From: Arthrobacter oryzae | GTDB lineage: Bacteria; Actinomycetota; Actinomycetes; Actinomycetales; Micrococcaceae | Length of the DNA: 64,000 bases | Direction of reading: 5' to 3' | NCBI RefSeq assembly: GCF_030718995.1 | Contig: NZ_CP132204.1 | Coordinates: 1,116,001-1,180,000, forward strand | Shown: piece after piece, positions 17,278 through 26,550 of the stretch | Layout of the letters: each line of letters starts with the position of its first letter | How positions within the stretch are numbered: position 1 is the stretch's first letter | The notes under the pieces: model-generated | What the model was told of the DNA's origin: nothing | The model's input: only the letters and a program-made list of their open reading frames with translations | Databases searched by the model: none | Made by a program: the position numbers and the translations under genes

Positions 17278-18204
17278 ATGACTGACATGACACAGACCAT
17301 CGAATCCGCACAGACCGCCGCCGGAACCGCCACCGTCGGAACCGCCGCCGCCGGAACCGCCACCACGGCGGGTGCACGCGCCCACGCCCGCGCCCAGCAC
17401 GGGCGGACGACGGACACCATGATGTACGTGCCCGCGGCAGCAGCACCCGAATGCCTGACCGCCGGGCTGCCGGAGGCAGCCGCAGCCTCGCTCACCTGGG
17501 CAGAATCCCTCGCGTTTGGCCGGTACACCCACTTGGAACTGGCCCGCGGAACCAGGATCCGGCTCACCGATACTGACGGCGACGCCTGCGTCCACGCCGT
17601 GCTCTTCCGCGCCGGCGCGAGCTTCGAGCGGATCAACGTGGCTGACACGGTGAAGGTCCCGTGGCAGGCCTACCTCGGCCAGGGCCATCCGCTGCTGTCC
17701 GATGCGGGACGGCTGATGGCCACCCTCGTAGCCGACTCCTCAGGCAGGCACGATGCCCTCACCGGAACCACCAATCTTGCAGGCAACCAGGCAAAGTACG
17801 GTGCCGGCTCCGCGCACAGCGCGTCACCGGCCGGCCGCGAACTGCTCACGCTCGGCGCCCTCAAGCACGGCATCAGCCAGCGGGAAGTGCCGCCGTCGAT
17901 TTCCTTCTTCAAGGGCACCACCGTGGACGCCGACGGCGGCATCCGGTTCACCGGCAGCGCCGGTTCCGGCAGCGCCGTCGAACTTCTCCTTCACATGGAC
18001 GCAGTCCTGGTGCTGGCGAACTCTGCCCACCCGCTGGATCCGCGGCCGGGCTTCACCGGAACCGCCGTGGACATCGTTGCGTGGCAGGCCCCGCAGGACC
18101 TCGAAGCACTCGCCGCCGGCGGACTCGGATTCACGCCCGGTCCCGAGCACCTGCTCGCCCTCCAGAACACCGAACACGACTTCACCGCAAGGACTTCCGC
18201 ATGA
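17278..18204 (+). CDS. DUF1989 protein, carboxyguanidine deiminase subunit (UAAP1 type)
   Basis: 308 residues with an Ala/Thr/Gly-rich, probably disordered first 45 residues, then a DUF1989 fold (RGTRIRLTDTDGDACVHAVL, VPWQAYLGQGHPLLSDAGR). Such proteins were long called urea amidolyase-associated protein 1. Published work on the family shows the two DUF1989 proteins of these operons together hydrolyse carboxyguanidine to N-carboxyurea/allophanate and ammonia (CgdAB). Residues C (GDACVH) and the following histidines are candidate metal ligands. The start could also be ATG 17287. It overlaps the next gene by 4 nt. Confidence 0.82.
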   Translation: MTDMTQTIESAQTAAGTATVGTAAAGTATTAGARAHARAQHGRTTDTMMYVPAAAAPECLTAGLPEAAAASLTWAESLAFGRYTHLELARGTRIRLTDTDGDACVHAVLFRAGASFERINVADTVKVPWQAYLGQGHPLLSDAGRLMATLVADSSGRHDALTGTTNLAGNQAKYGAGSAHSASPAGRELLTLGALKHGISQREVPPSISFFKGTTVDADGGIRFTGSAGSGSAVELLLHMDAVLVLANSAHPLDPRPGFTGTAVDIVAWQAPQDLEALAAGGLGFTPGPEHLLALQNTEHDFTARTSA

Positions 18205-18875
18205 ACACCAGCACATTCAGCATCCAGCCGGACGCCGCAACCGCCGCCCTGGTCCCGGGACACGTCGTCCTGGACGAATACGTCGAAGCCCGCGGCCCGT
18301 GGTCTGCTGTGGTGGAAGCCGGGGACGTCCTCACCATCGTGGACCTGGAAGGCAACCAGGCCGTTGACTGCCTTCTCTACGCAGACGGAGACACCGCTGC
18401 CAGGTACTCCGCCGCCGCAACCATCGCCGCCCAAGGCTCCATCTTCCTCACCACCGGATCGGTGCTCAGGTCTGACAGCGGCGAACCGCTCATGACCGTC
18501 GTTGCCGACGAGGTGGGTGTCCACGACACCATCGGTGGTGCCTGCTCGCAGGAATCCAACACTCTGCGCTACGGCCAGCACACCCACGAACAGCACGCCT
18601 GCGTGGAGAACTTCCTCATCGAGGGCTCCAAATGGGGCCTCGGCAAACCGGACATCGTCTCCAACATCAACTGGTTCATGAACGTGCCCGTGGACCCGGA
18701 CGGCGCCCTGGGCATCGTGGACGGGCTCTCCGCTCCCGGCAAGCGCGTGGCACTCCGCGCCGAGGCCGACACCCTGGTCCTGGTCTCCAACTGCCCCCAG
18801 ATCAACAACCCCTGCAACGGCTTCAACCCCACGCCCGTGCGCATGATCGTCACCCGCCCGGAGGCCTCACGATGA
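18201..18875 (+). CDS. DUF1989 protein, carboxyguanidine deiminase subunit (UAAP2 type)
   Basis: 224 residues from ATG 18201, whose first four bases overlap the stop of the first DUF1989 gene. The fold runs through IVDLEGNQAVDCLLYADGD, TGSVLRSDSGEPLMTVV, SQESNTLRYGQHTHEQHACV and FNPTPVRMIVTRPE. The conserved Asp/Cys and His-rich THEQHACVENF segment probably provides metal ligands. It would pair with the preceding subunit as the second half of the carboxyguanidine deiminase. Ends 4 nt inside the carboxylase gene, so the whole set is translationally coupled. Confidence 0.85.
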   Translation: MNTSTFSIQPDAATAALVPGHVVLDEYVEARGPWSAVVEAGDVLTIVDLEGNQAVDCLLYADGDTAARYSAAATIAAQGSIFLTTGSVLRSDSGEPLMTVVADEVGVHDTIGGACSQESNTLRYGQHTHEQHACVENFLIEGSKWGLGKPDIVSNINWFMNVPVDPDGALGIVDGLSAPGKRVALRAEADTLVLVSNCPQINNPCNGFNPTPVRMIVTRPEASR

Positions 18876-21800
18876 ACCGCTTCGACACCCTCCTCGTCGC
18901 CAACCGCGGCGAAATCGCCTGCCGCATCATCGAATCCGCCCGCAAGGTGGGGCTGCGGACCGTTGCCGTCTTCTCCGAGGCGGACCGCGGCGCCAAGCAC
19001 GTGCGCCTCGCCGATGAAGCCGTGCTGCTGGGACCGGCACCCGCCAAGGAGTCGTACCTCCGGGTGGACGCGATCCTGGCCGCAGCGGCTGCAACCGGCG
19101 CCGGCGCCATCCACCCCGGCTACGGCTTCCTGTCCGAAGACGCCGGGTTCGCCGAGGCCATAGAAGCCGCCGGGCTGGTCTTCGTGGGCCCTACCCCGGA
19201 CCAGCTGCGGATCTTCGGCACCAAGCACACAGCCCGGGACGCCGCCCACCGCGCCGGCGTGCCCATGATCGCCGGTTCGGGACTGTTGGACGACCTCGAC
19301 GCAGCAGTCGCTGCCTCCGCCACGATCGGTTTCCCGCTGATGCTCAAGGCAACCGGCGGCGGCGGCGGCATCGGCATGGCCGTATGCCGCAGCGAAGCCG
19401 AACTGGCCGAGAGCTATGCCCGGGTGGCCCGGCTCGCCAGCTCGAGCTTCGGCACCGCCGGGGTGTTCGCGGAGCGCTACATCGAGCAGGCCCGCCACGT
19501 TGAGGTGCAGATTTTCGGCGACGGCGAAGGCCGCGTGGTCAGTCTCGGCGACCGCGACTGCTCGTTGCAGCGCCGGCACCAGAAAGTACTCGAAGAAGCG
19601 CCGGCCCCGGACCTTCCGGACGGGCTGCGCGAAGAACTGCACCGCAGCTCCCGGGCCCTGTGCGCGTCGGTGGACTACCGCTCCGCGGGAACCGTGGAGT
19701 TCGTCTACGACCCCGTCCGGCAGGAAGCGTCCTTCCTCGAAGTCAACGCCCGCCTCCAGGTGGAGCACCCGGTCACCGAAGCCGTGACCGGCGTCGACCT
19801 CGTGGAATGGATGCTCAACCTTGCGCAGCAGCAGCCCGTGCTGGACGGCCTGCCGGACAGCCTTCCGGTGACCGGCCACGCTGTGGAAGCCCGGATCTAC
19901 GCCGAGGACCCGGCCCGCAACTTCCAGCCCAGCGCCGGAACCGTCACCAACGCCCAATACCCGAGCTCCGGCGTCGTCCGCGTTGACGCCTGGGTGGAAA
20001 CCGGCAGCGACGTGTCCACCAACTACGACCCGCTCCTGGGCAAACTCATCACCTTCGGCGCCAGCCGGGACGAAGCCCTCGATTCCCTGGCCGATGCCTT
20101 GGCGGAAACGCGCATGGACGGCATCGAAACCAACCTCGGCATGCTCCGGTCCGTCACCGGGCTGGACGTGGTCCGGGCCGCCGCGCACTCCACCGGCACC
20201 TTGGACAGCGTCGGCGACCCCGAACCCCGCATCACCGTGGAGCGCCCCGGACTCCAGACGAGCGTTCAGGACTGGCCCGGACGGACCGGCCTCTGGCAGG
20301 TGGGCGTTCCCCCGAGCGGCCCCATGGACGATCTGTCCTTCCGCCTGGGCAACGTGGCACTGGGAAATCCGGAAGGTGCGCCCGGGCTCGAATTCACTAT
20401 GGCCGGGCCGGCGCTGCACGTCACCCATGCCACCACCGTCTGCGTCACCGGAGCCGACGTGGCCGTCACCGTCAACGGCGATGCCGTACCGGCCTGGGAA
20501 CCGGTCACAGTTCCCGCTGGCGGCGTGCTCGACGTCGGATCGGCCGAGGGCGCCGGACTCCGCGGCTACATCCTCTTCGAAGGTGGCCTCGACATCCCGA
20601 CATACCTCGGCAGCGCGTCCACGTTCACCCTCGGCCAGTTCGGCGGGCACGGCGGCCGGGTGCTGCGCGCCGGTGACGTGCTCCGTAACGTCGCCGGGAC
20701 CGCACCTGACATTGTGCCCTCCCCCGTTCCGCCGGAAAGCCGCCCGGCACTGGCCAGGCAGTGGGAGCTCATGGTGGTGGAGGGACCGCACGGGGCCCCG
20801 GAGTTCTTCCAGCGCGAGGACATCAACGAACTGTTCGCGGCGTCCTACGAGGTGCACTTCAACTCTGCCAGGACCGGCGTGCGCCTCATCGGACCGAAGC
20901 CGCGCTGGGCACGGAACGACGGCGGCGAAGCCGGTCTGCACCCCTCCAACATCCACGACACCGCCTACTCGGTGGGCGCCCTGGACTTCACCGGAGACAC
21001 CCCCATCCTGCTGGGCCCGGACGGTCCCAGCCTCGGCGGCTTCGTCTGCCCGGTCACCGTGGTTACCGGCGACCGCTGGAAGCTGGGCCAGCTCCGGCCC
21101 GGCGACACGGTCCGCTTCGTTCCGGTCACGACGGTCCAGGCGCCGTCCGCGAAAGAACTCGGACCGGCCCGGCAGCTGCTCCTGCCCGGCTCAAAGGGCG
21201 ACGGCTCAAAGGGCGACGGCTCAAAGGGCGACGGCGACGACGGCGTGCTGGGCCGCGTGCCCGAAGGCGACGGCCGCCCGGCGGTCACCTACCGCCGCTC
21301 GGGGGACGACAACCTGCTCGTGGAATACGGCGACATGGTGCTGGACCTCGGCCTCCGCGCCCGGGTCCACGCCCTGCACCAGGAGCTCGAGCGGCTGCGG
21401 CTTCCCGGCATCGTGGACCTCACGCCCGGCATCCGTTCCCTTCAGGTCAAGGCCGATCCGTCCGTCCTCCCCACCGCCCGGCTGCTGGGCATCGTGCGGG
21501 AAATCGATGCCGGCCTCCCCGCCAGCTCGGAGCTCGTCGTTCCGAGCCGCTCCGTCAGGCTTCCGCTGTCCTGGGACGACCCCGCCACGCGTGAGGCAAT
21601 CGAGCGGTACATGGCTGGCGTGCGCGACGACGCACCGTGGTGCCCGTGGAACATCGAGTTCATCCGCCGCATCAATGGACTGGACTCCGTGAACGACGTG
21701 TTCGACACCGTCTTCAACGCCGACTACCTCGTGCTCGGCCTGGGCGACGTCTACCTCGGTGCTCCCGTGGCCACGCCGCTGGACCCGCGGCACCGCCTGG

Positions 21801-22543
21801 TCACCACGAAATACAACCCCGCCAGGACCTGGACTCCGGAGAACGCCGTGGGAATCGGCGGCGCCTACATGTGCATCTACGGCATGGAAGGGCCGGGCGG
21901 CTACCAGTTCGTCGGCCGCACCACGCAGGTCTGGTCCCGGCACGCCACGGCTGCCCCGTTTGAGCCCGGCTCACCGTGGCTGCTCAGGTTCTTCGACCGG
22001 ATTTCCTGGTACCCCGTCAGCCCGGAGGAACTCCTGGACCTGCGGGCGGACATGGCAGCCGGGCGGGGCCGGGGCGTGGAGATCGAGGACGGAACCTTCT
22101 CCCTTGCGGAGCACGAGGACTTCCTTGATGAGAACAGCGATTCGATCGCCGCCTTCCGGGCACGGCAGGAGAAAGCTTTCGCCATCGAACGCAAGGCCTG
22201 GGAGGACGCCGGGGAGTTCGACCGCGCGGAAAAGGCCGTCGCCGTCGCCCTGCCGTCGGAAGACGTGGTGGTTCCCGACGGCGGGACCCTGGTGAGCTCG
22301 CCGTTCGCGGCCAGCGTCTGGAAGGTGGACGTCGCGCCCGGAGACAAGGTGGTGGCCGGCCAGCCGCTGGTCTCCATCGAAGCCATGAAGATGGAAACCG
22401 TCCTCACCGCACCCAGCGACGGGATTGTGCTCCGGGTGTTGCCCAGCGCCGGGTCCCAGGTGGTGGCAGGTGAGCCGCTGGTGGTCCTCGAAGCCGCAGA
22501 AATCAACGAAGAGAACTTCGTCCTCGAAGGGAGCGCGGCATGA
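18872..22543 (+). CDS. Biotin-dependent guanidine/urea carboxylase
   Basis: 1223 residues from ATG 18872. Domain order: biotin carboxylase with ATP-grasp (residues 1-450: LLVANRGEIACRIIESARK, a GGGGIGMAV ATP loop, FLEVNARLQVEHPVTE), KipA-like (about 450-770) and KipI-like (about 830-1040) allophanate-hydrolase-type carboxyltransferase domains, and a C-terminal biotinyl domain with the biotinylated lysine at about K1173 in EAMKME. The reaction is ATP plus bicarbonate carboxylation of guanidine or urea. Because two DUF1989 deiminase genes precede it, guanidine is the more likely substrate. An unusual linker holds three copies of GSKGD. Confidence 0.9.
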   Translation: MNRFDTLLVANRGEIACRIIESARKVGLRTVAVFSEADRGAKHVRLADEAVLLGPAPAKESYLRVDAILAAAAATGAGAIHPGYGFLSEDAGFAEAIEAAGLVFVGPTPDQLRIFGTKHTARDAAHRAGVPMIAGSGLLDDLDAAVAASATIGFPLMLKATGGGGGIGMAVCRSEAELAESYARVARLASSSFGTAGVFAERYIEQARHVEVQIFGDGEGRVVSLGDRDCSLQRRHQKVLEEAPAPDLPDGLREELHRSSRALCASVDYRSAGTVEFVYDPVRQEASFLEVNARLQVEHPVTEAVTGVDLVEWMLNLAQQQPVLDGLPDSLPVTGHAVEARIYAEDPARNFQPSAGTVTNAQYPSSGVVRVDAWVETGSDVSTNYDPLLGKLITFGASRDEALDSLADALAETRMDGIETNLGMLRSVTGLDVVRAAAHSTGTLDSVGDPEPRITVERPGLQTSVQDWPGRTGLWQVGVPPSGPMDDLSFRLGNVALGNPEGAPGLEFTMAGPALHVTHATTVCVTGADVAVTVNGDAVPAWEPVTVPAGGVLDVGSAEGAGLRGYILFEGGLDIPTYLGSASTFTLGQFGGHGGRVLRAGDVLRNVAGTAPDIVPSPVPPESRPALARQWELMVVEGPHGAPEFFQREDINELFAASYEVHFNSARTGVRLIGPKPRWARNDGGEAGLHPSNIHDTAYSVGALDFTGDTPILLGPDGPSLGGFVCPVTVVTGDRWKLGQLRPGDTVRFVPVTTVQAPSAKELGPARQLLLPGSKGDGSKGDGSKGDGDDGVLGRVPEGDGRPAVTYRRSGDDNLLVEYGDMVLDLGLRARVHALHQELERLRLPGIVDLTPGIRSLQVKADPSVLPTARLLGIVREIDAGLPASSELVVPSRSVRLPLSWDDPATREAIERYMAGVRDDAPWCPWNIEFIRRINGLDSVNDVFDTVFNADYLVLGLGDVYLGAPVATPLDPRHRLVTTKYNPARTWTPENAVGIGGAYMCIYGMEGPGGYQFVGRTTQVWSRHATAAPFEPGSPWLLRFFDRISWYPVSPEELLDLRADMAAGRGRGVEIEDGTFSLAEHEDFLDENSDSIAAFRARQEKAFAIERKAWEDAGEFDRAEKAVAVALPSEDVVVPDGGTLVSSPFAASVWKVDVAPGDKVVAGQPLVSIEAMKMETVLTAPSDGIVLRVLPSAGSQVVAGEPLVVLEAAEINEENFVLEGSAA
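21188..21232 (+). repeat. 15-bp tandem triplication in the carboxylase linker
   Basis: Three perfect copies of GGCTCAAAGGGCGAC (21188-21202, 21203-21217, 21218-21232) encode GSKGD three times in frame, followed by a partial fourth. It lies in a linker between carboxyltransferase domains, so length changes would be tolerated. Confidence 0.9.
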
Positions 22544-24429
22544 GCGGCGTCAGCGAATCAGCCACCAACCGGGTGACGGCGGCACTCGCCGCAATTGACG
22601 CCGTCGACCGCCCCGAGATCTGGATCAAGATCCGCAGCCGCGAAGACCTGCTGGCGGAGGCGGCACACATCGACGCCCAGGCGGCCGCCGGCGAAGACCT
22701 GCCCCTGGCCGGACTCCTGCTGGCGGTCAAGAACAATGTGGACGTCGCCGGAGTGACCACGACGGCGGCATGCCCGGGCTTCGGATATGAGCCAGCGGAG
22801 GATGCCGCGGCAGTGGCACGGCTGCGTACCGCCGGCGCGGTGGTGCTGGGCGCAACCAATCTGGACCAGTTCGCCACCGGGCTCGTGGGGACCCGGAGCC
22901 CCTACGGCGCCGTCCGTGATGCACGGCAGCCGGAGAGGATCTCGGGAGGATCCAGCTCGGGGTCCGCTGTGGCCGTGGCGCTGGGCCTTGTGGATATCGC
23001 CATCGGAACGGACACTGCAGGGTCCGGCCGGGTTCCGGCCGGGCTGCAGGGAATCGTGGGCATCAAGCCCACCTTGAATGTGGTGTCGACGGCGGGAATG
23101 GTGCCCGCGTGCCGTTCCTGGGATACCGCCACCATCCTGGCCCGCGACCTCGACACCGCGGAGCTGGCCATGGGGATCATGGCCGGGGCATCGCGAACGT
23201 GGCCGGCGGACACACGGCTGGCCGCACCGTCCCGGCCGCGGGCGGCGTACCCGGCGTCGCTGCCGGCGCTGCCGGATGAATGGGCTGCGGAATTCGGCGC
23301 CCAGATCGACCGGCTGCGGTCCACGGGTGTGGACGCCGAGCCGATCGAACTGGACGTCTTCCTGCGGGCGGCCCGGCTGCTGTACGACGGCGCCCTCGTG
23401 GCCGAGCGCCACGCCGCCGTCGGACAATTCATAGACGCCGCCGTCGCCGGTGACGGGTTCAAAAGCGGCGCCGCCGCGGGGCTGGATCCGACGGTGACCG
23501 GCATCATCACTGCAGCGGGCGGGGTGCCCGCCCACCAGTATGTGACGGACACGGCGGCCCTGGAGGAGCTGAAGCGGGAGGCCCTGTCCCGGCTTGAGGG
23601 ATTTGATGCCCTGATTGTGCCCACCACTCCGTTCCACCCGACGCTGGCGGAGGTGGCCGCGGACCCGGTGGGGGTCAACTCGCGCCTGGGCACGTACACC
23701 AACTTCTGCAATCTTTTCGATATGTGTGCAGTCGCTGTTCCGGCCGGCACCGTGGCAGAGGCTGACGGCGGCCGTGCCGCGCAGTTCGGCCTCACCGTGG
23801 TGGGGCGCACGTTCGACGACGGTGTAGTGGCCGGTATTGCCCGCAGGATTGAAGCCACACCGGACCTCCCGGCACTGTTCGCTACCGGGGCCGCACCACG
23901 CCGTGCCGCCGCTGACCGGCGGCCTTGGCCCGTTGCCGCCGGTGCGCAGGCGGTGCCGCTGGTAGTGGTGGGCGCGCACCGCAAAGGCCAGCCGCTGGTG
24001 GCCGAACTGGAACGGCGGGGCTCGTTCTGGGACGGTCCCGTTACCCTGGCACCCCGTTACCGGATGGTGGCGCTGGACACCCAGCCGCCGAAGCCCGGCG
24101 TCGTCCGTTCCGACGACGGGGCCGAACTGGCGGCCGAGAGGTGGCTGTTGTCCGAGGCCGCCCTCGGGTCCTTCCTCGCGGAGCTCCCTGAGCCGATGCT
24201 GCTGGGTTCGGTCCAGCTCAGCGACGGATCGTCCGCCGTTGGCTTTGCCTGCGACGCAGTGGCAGCAGCCCGCGGCCGGGACATCACGCATTTCGGGGAC
24301 TGGCTGGTGGCCCAAGCTTCAGCCGGTACCGGGTTAGCCGGTGCCGGGACCGCGGACAAGGCCGGCCACGGCATCTGGAGGCAGACCGGGGAGGCGTTAC
24401 TGACGGGCCTGCAGCGCGGCCGCGGGTAG
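22540..24429 (+). CDS. atzF: Allophanate hydrolase
   Basis: 629 residues, overlapping the carboxylase gene by 4 nt. Residues 50-450 are an amidase-signature domain with the catalytic set readable as K64 (LLAVKNNVDVAG), the cis-serine within GGSSSGS (138-142) and the nucleophile S162 in GTDTAGSGRVPAG. The C-terminal 170 residues form the AtzF/DUR1-type second domain (VVVGAHRKGQPLVAELERRG, RYRMVALDTQPPKPGVV). It converts allophanate to ammonia and CO2. The same reaction ends both the urea-carboxylase and guanidine pathways. Last gene of the operon; the next gene is convergent 1 nt later. Confidence 0.92.
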   Translation: MSGVSESATNRVTAALAAIDAVDRPEIWIKIRSREDLLAEAAHIDAQAAAGEDLPLAGLLLAVKNNVDVAGVTTTAACPGFGYEPAEDAAAVARLRTAGAVVLGATNLDQFATGLVGTRSPYGAVRDARQPERISGGSSSGSAVAVALGLVDIAIGTDTAGSGRVPAGLQGIVGIKPTLNVVSTAGMVPACRSWDTATILARDLDTAELAMGIMAGASRTWPADTRLAAPSRPRAAYPASLPALPDEWAAEFGAQIDRLRSTGVDAEPIELDVFLRAARLLYDGALVAERHAAVGQFIDAAVAGDGFKSGAAAGLDPTVTGIITAAGGVPAHQYVTDTAALEELKREALSRLEGFDALIVPTTPFHPTLAEVAADPVGVNSRLGTYTNFCNLFDMCAVAVPAGTVAEADGGRAAQFGLTVVGRTFDDGVVAGIARRIEATPDLPALFATGAAPRRAAADRRPWPVAAGAQAVPLVVVGAHRKGQPLVAELERRGSFWDGPVTLAPRYRMVALDTQPPKPGVVRSDDGAELAAERWLLSEAALGSFLAELPEPMLLGSVQLSDGSSAVGFACDAVAAARGRDITHFGDWLVAQASAGTGLAGAGTADKAGHGIWRQTGEALLTGLQRGRG

Positions 24430-24430
24430 C

Positions 24431-25351
24431 TCAGCCGCCGAGCACCACATTGACCGGCGGCTCCCCCGCCAGCATCAAGTCAATCTGCCGCTGCAGCAGC
24501 CGGCCCATGCGCGGGCGCATCGCGGAGCTTGCTCCGCCCACGTGCGGGGTGATGATGACGCCGGGCGTGCCCCACAGCGGGTGGTCCTGCGGCAGCGGTT
24601 CGGGATCCGTGACGTCCAGCGCGGCGCGGATCCGGCCGGAGCCGGTGTGGCGGACCAGCGCCTCCGTGTCCGCCACCGGTCCGCGGGCCACGTTGACCAG
24701 CAGCGCGCCGTCGGGCATTGCCGAAAGGAAGGCGTCATCGATCAGGTGCTTGGTGGCGTCGCTGAGGGGAACACCGACCACCACGATGTCGTGCTCCGGC
24801 AGCAGCGCGGGCAGTTCGTCTATGCCGTGGATGGTGCCGTTTTCGTCCGTCCGCTGACGGCTGGCCACCCGAGTGACACTTGTTTCGAACGGGATGAGCC
24901 GCTGCTCGATTGCCTTGCCCACTCCGCCGTAGCCCACAATGAGGACGCGGCGGTCGGCCAGGCTGGCGGTGGGCCGGGCGTCCCAGACGCCGTCCTGTTG
25001 GCTCTTCATGAGCCGCGGAAGTTCCCGCTGGCTGGCCAGGATCATGGCCAGCGTCAGCTCGGCAGTGGATGTCTCGTGAACGCCGGCCGCGTTGGCGAAA
25101 ACCCGGCCTTCCGGGAGCGAGTCGGCCACGCCGTCGTACCCGATTGACTGGCTCTGCACCAGGGCGGTCTCCACCGCCTCGAGGTTCCGGAGGACCCGCG
25201 TTCCGCCCATATACGGCGGGACCACGATATCGATCTGCGGCTGCGGCGGCTCGCCCGCAAAGTCCCACTCCACAACGGTGACGTCCGGGTGCGGCGTCAG
25301 GTACTCGCGAAGTACGGCATCGGGCAGGCTGACAGTGATCTTCCGGGTCAT
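24431..25351 (-). CDS. D-isomer-specific 2-hydroxyacid dehydrogenase
   Basis: 306 residues from ATG 25351. The Rossmann motif VLIVGYGGVGKAIEQRLIPF is central, the catalytic arginine is in LLVNVARGPVADTEALVRH, the acid/base glutamate region is TDPEPLPQDHPLW, and the catalytic histidine is in VIITPHVGGAS. It would oxidise or reduce a 2-hydroxyacid/2-keto acid with NAD(P). The family ranges from phosphoglycerate to formate and glyoxylate/hydroxypyruvate reductases, and the substrate is not decided. The stop is 1 nt from that of the allophanate hydrolase gene, so the genes are convergent and share a transcription boundary. Confidence 0.9.
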   Translation of the reverse strand: MTRKITVSLPDAVLREYLTPHPDVTVVEWDFAGEPPQPQIDIVVPPYMGGTRVLRNLEAVETALVQSQSIGYDGVADSLPEGRVFANAAGVHETSTAELTLAMILASQRELPRLMKSQQDGVWDARPTASLADRRVLIVGYGGVGKAIEQRLIPFETSVTRVASRQRTDENGTIHGIDELPALLPEHDIVVVGVPLSDATKHLIDDAFLSAMPDGALLVNVARGPVADTEALVRHTGSGRIRAALDVTDPEPLPQDHPLWGTPGVIITPHVGGASSAMRPRMGRLLQRQIDLMLAGEPPVNVVLGG

Positions 25352-25487
25352 GATTCTCCAACAGCTCGGTCGGCTCGGGGCAGGCTGATGCCACAAAGGG
25401 CGGCCCGCCGGGAGGGTTCTTTGCTTGCCAGCCTAGTGGAGGGACGCGTCCCGGCGGGTTTCCCATCTCCTCGGCTGAGGCCGGCGG

Positions 25488-25982
25488 TCAGTCATCAGTG
25501 CTGGATTCCGAACTGGGGCGGAGGTAGTCCCGCAGCAATGGGAATTCCGTGCGCACGTGGGCATCCAGCTCCGCGATGAATGTGGGCGTGAAGTACAGCC
25601 GGAGCAGCGGGTCCAGCACGCGGCCGATTCCGGGCCATCCGGCGGTGATCGTGTGGCGCACCGACACCCCGCCCGGTACCGGGGTGAGCTCCAGGGTCAG
25701 GCGCGCCGGTAGAGGAACGATCTTCCGGAAGCGCCACACTAGCCTGCGGCCCGGTTCGGCAGCTTCCACGACTCCGCGCAGGCGCAACCGGCGCCGGCCT
25801 ACGAACTCGTCCATGACCACCACGTCGCCTACCCCGCCGGTGGCCCGCCCCAGCACGTGGAGCTGCAGGTGGGTGCCGGGCCACCAGTTCCGGTATTGCT
25901 CATCGGTGCAGGACACCATGAAGTCGGTGACATCACGGCCCGTCAATCCCGCGACATCGACTGTCGATTCTGTCACCAGCAT
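25488..25982 (-). CDS. SRPBCC-family protein
   Basis: 164 residues from ATG 25982; a GTG three codons earlier is also possible. Strand-helix pattern of the START/polyketide-cyclase fold: DFMVSCTDEQYRNWWPGTHL, GDVVVMDEFVGRRRLRLRG, WRFRKIVPLPARLTLELTP, SVRHTITAGW. Such small proteins bind lipids or aromatic compounds or act as coenzyme-independent cyclases; no function can be assigned. It has no operon partner. Confidence 0.75.
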   Translation of the reverse strand: MLVTESTVDVAGLTGRDVTDFMVSCTDEQYRNWWPGTHLQLHVLGRATGGVGDVVVMDEFVGRRRLRLRGVVEAAEPGRRLVWRFRKIVPLPARLTLELTPVPGGVSVRHTITAGWPGIGRVLDPLLRLYFTPTFIAELDAHVRTEFPLLRDYLRPSSESSTDD

Positions 25983-26170
25983 CGGTGCCACCAGTACCGC
26001 CGTGCGGCCGGGCGTTCCGACGGGAGATCCGCTAGGTCCGGGTTGTCAGAGATGAGTTCCATGGGCCAACGCTACGCACCCGACGTGCGCGGTCAAGAGC
26101 AACTACTCGAGGCAGCAGAAAGATCCCGCGGTGCGTTGCAGGGCAGTGTGCGTCGGTGTACCTTGGCCGG

Positions 26171-26536
26171 ATGCTGAGCATTGGCTCGATCGTGATCCGG
26201 GTTGACGACCTCCAGGCCCAGATGGCCTTCTGGCAGGCCGCCCTCGGCTTCGAGCCGCGGCACGCGCCCGACGACGACTTTGTGATCCTGCAGCCGCCGG
26301 GCGGTGCGGGCACCTGCATCTCGCTGGACCGCGTCCCGGCGGCAGTGCAAATCCCGCCGCGCATCCATCTGGACCTTTACACCGAGGACCAGGCAGGCGA
26401 AGTGCAGCGGCTCCTGGGCCTCGGCGCCACCCGGGTCGAGTGGAGCAAACGGCCCGCGGACGCGGACTACGTGATCATGGCCGATCCCGAAGGCAACCGC
26501 TTCTGCGTCATCGACACCGCCGGACGGAGCGGCTAA
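26171..26536 (+). CDS. VOC-family (glyoxalase/bleomycin-resistance-like) protein
   Basis: 121 residues from ATG 26171. Two VOC repeats: SIVIRVDDLQAQMAFWQAAL with PDDDFVILQPPGG, then HLDLYTEDQAGEVQRLLGLG and a closing ADPEGNRFCVID. The WSKRPADADYVIM block and the final E-G-N-R-F-C-V pattern are typical. Catalytic metal ligands are only partly preserved, so it could be an antibiotic-binding or glyoxalase-like protein of unknown substrate. Convergent with the MFS gene 26551-27741. Confidence 0.82.
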   Translation: MLSIGSIVIRVDDLQAQMAFWQAALGFEPRHAPDDDFVILQPPGGAGTCISLDRVPAAVQIPPRIHLDLYTEDQAGEVQRLLGLGATRVEWSKRPADADYVIMADPEGNRFCVIDTAGRSG

Positions 26537-26550
26537 GCGGGACGGAACGA

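Noticed and set aside
18569-20956. A 795-codon open frame on the minus strand across the DUF1989 and carboxylase genes
   Set aside because: Antisense shadow of the guanidine/urea carboxylase, with no ribosome site, no domain and biased composition.
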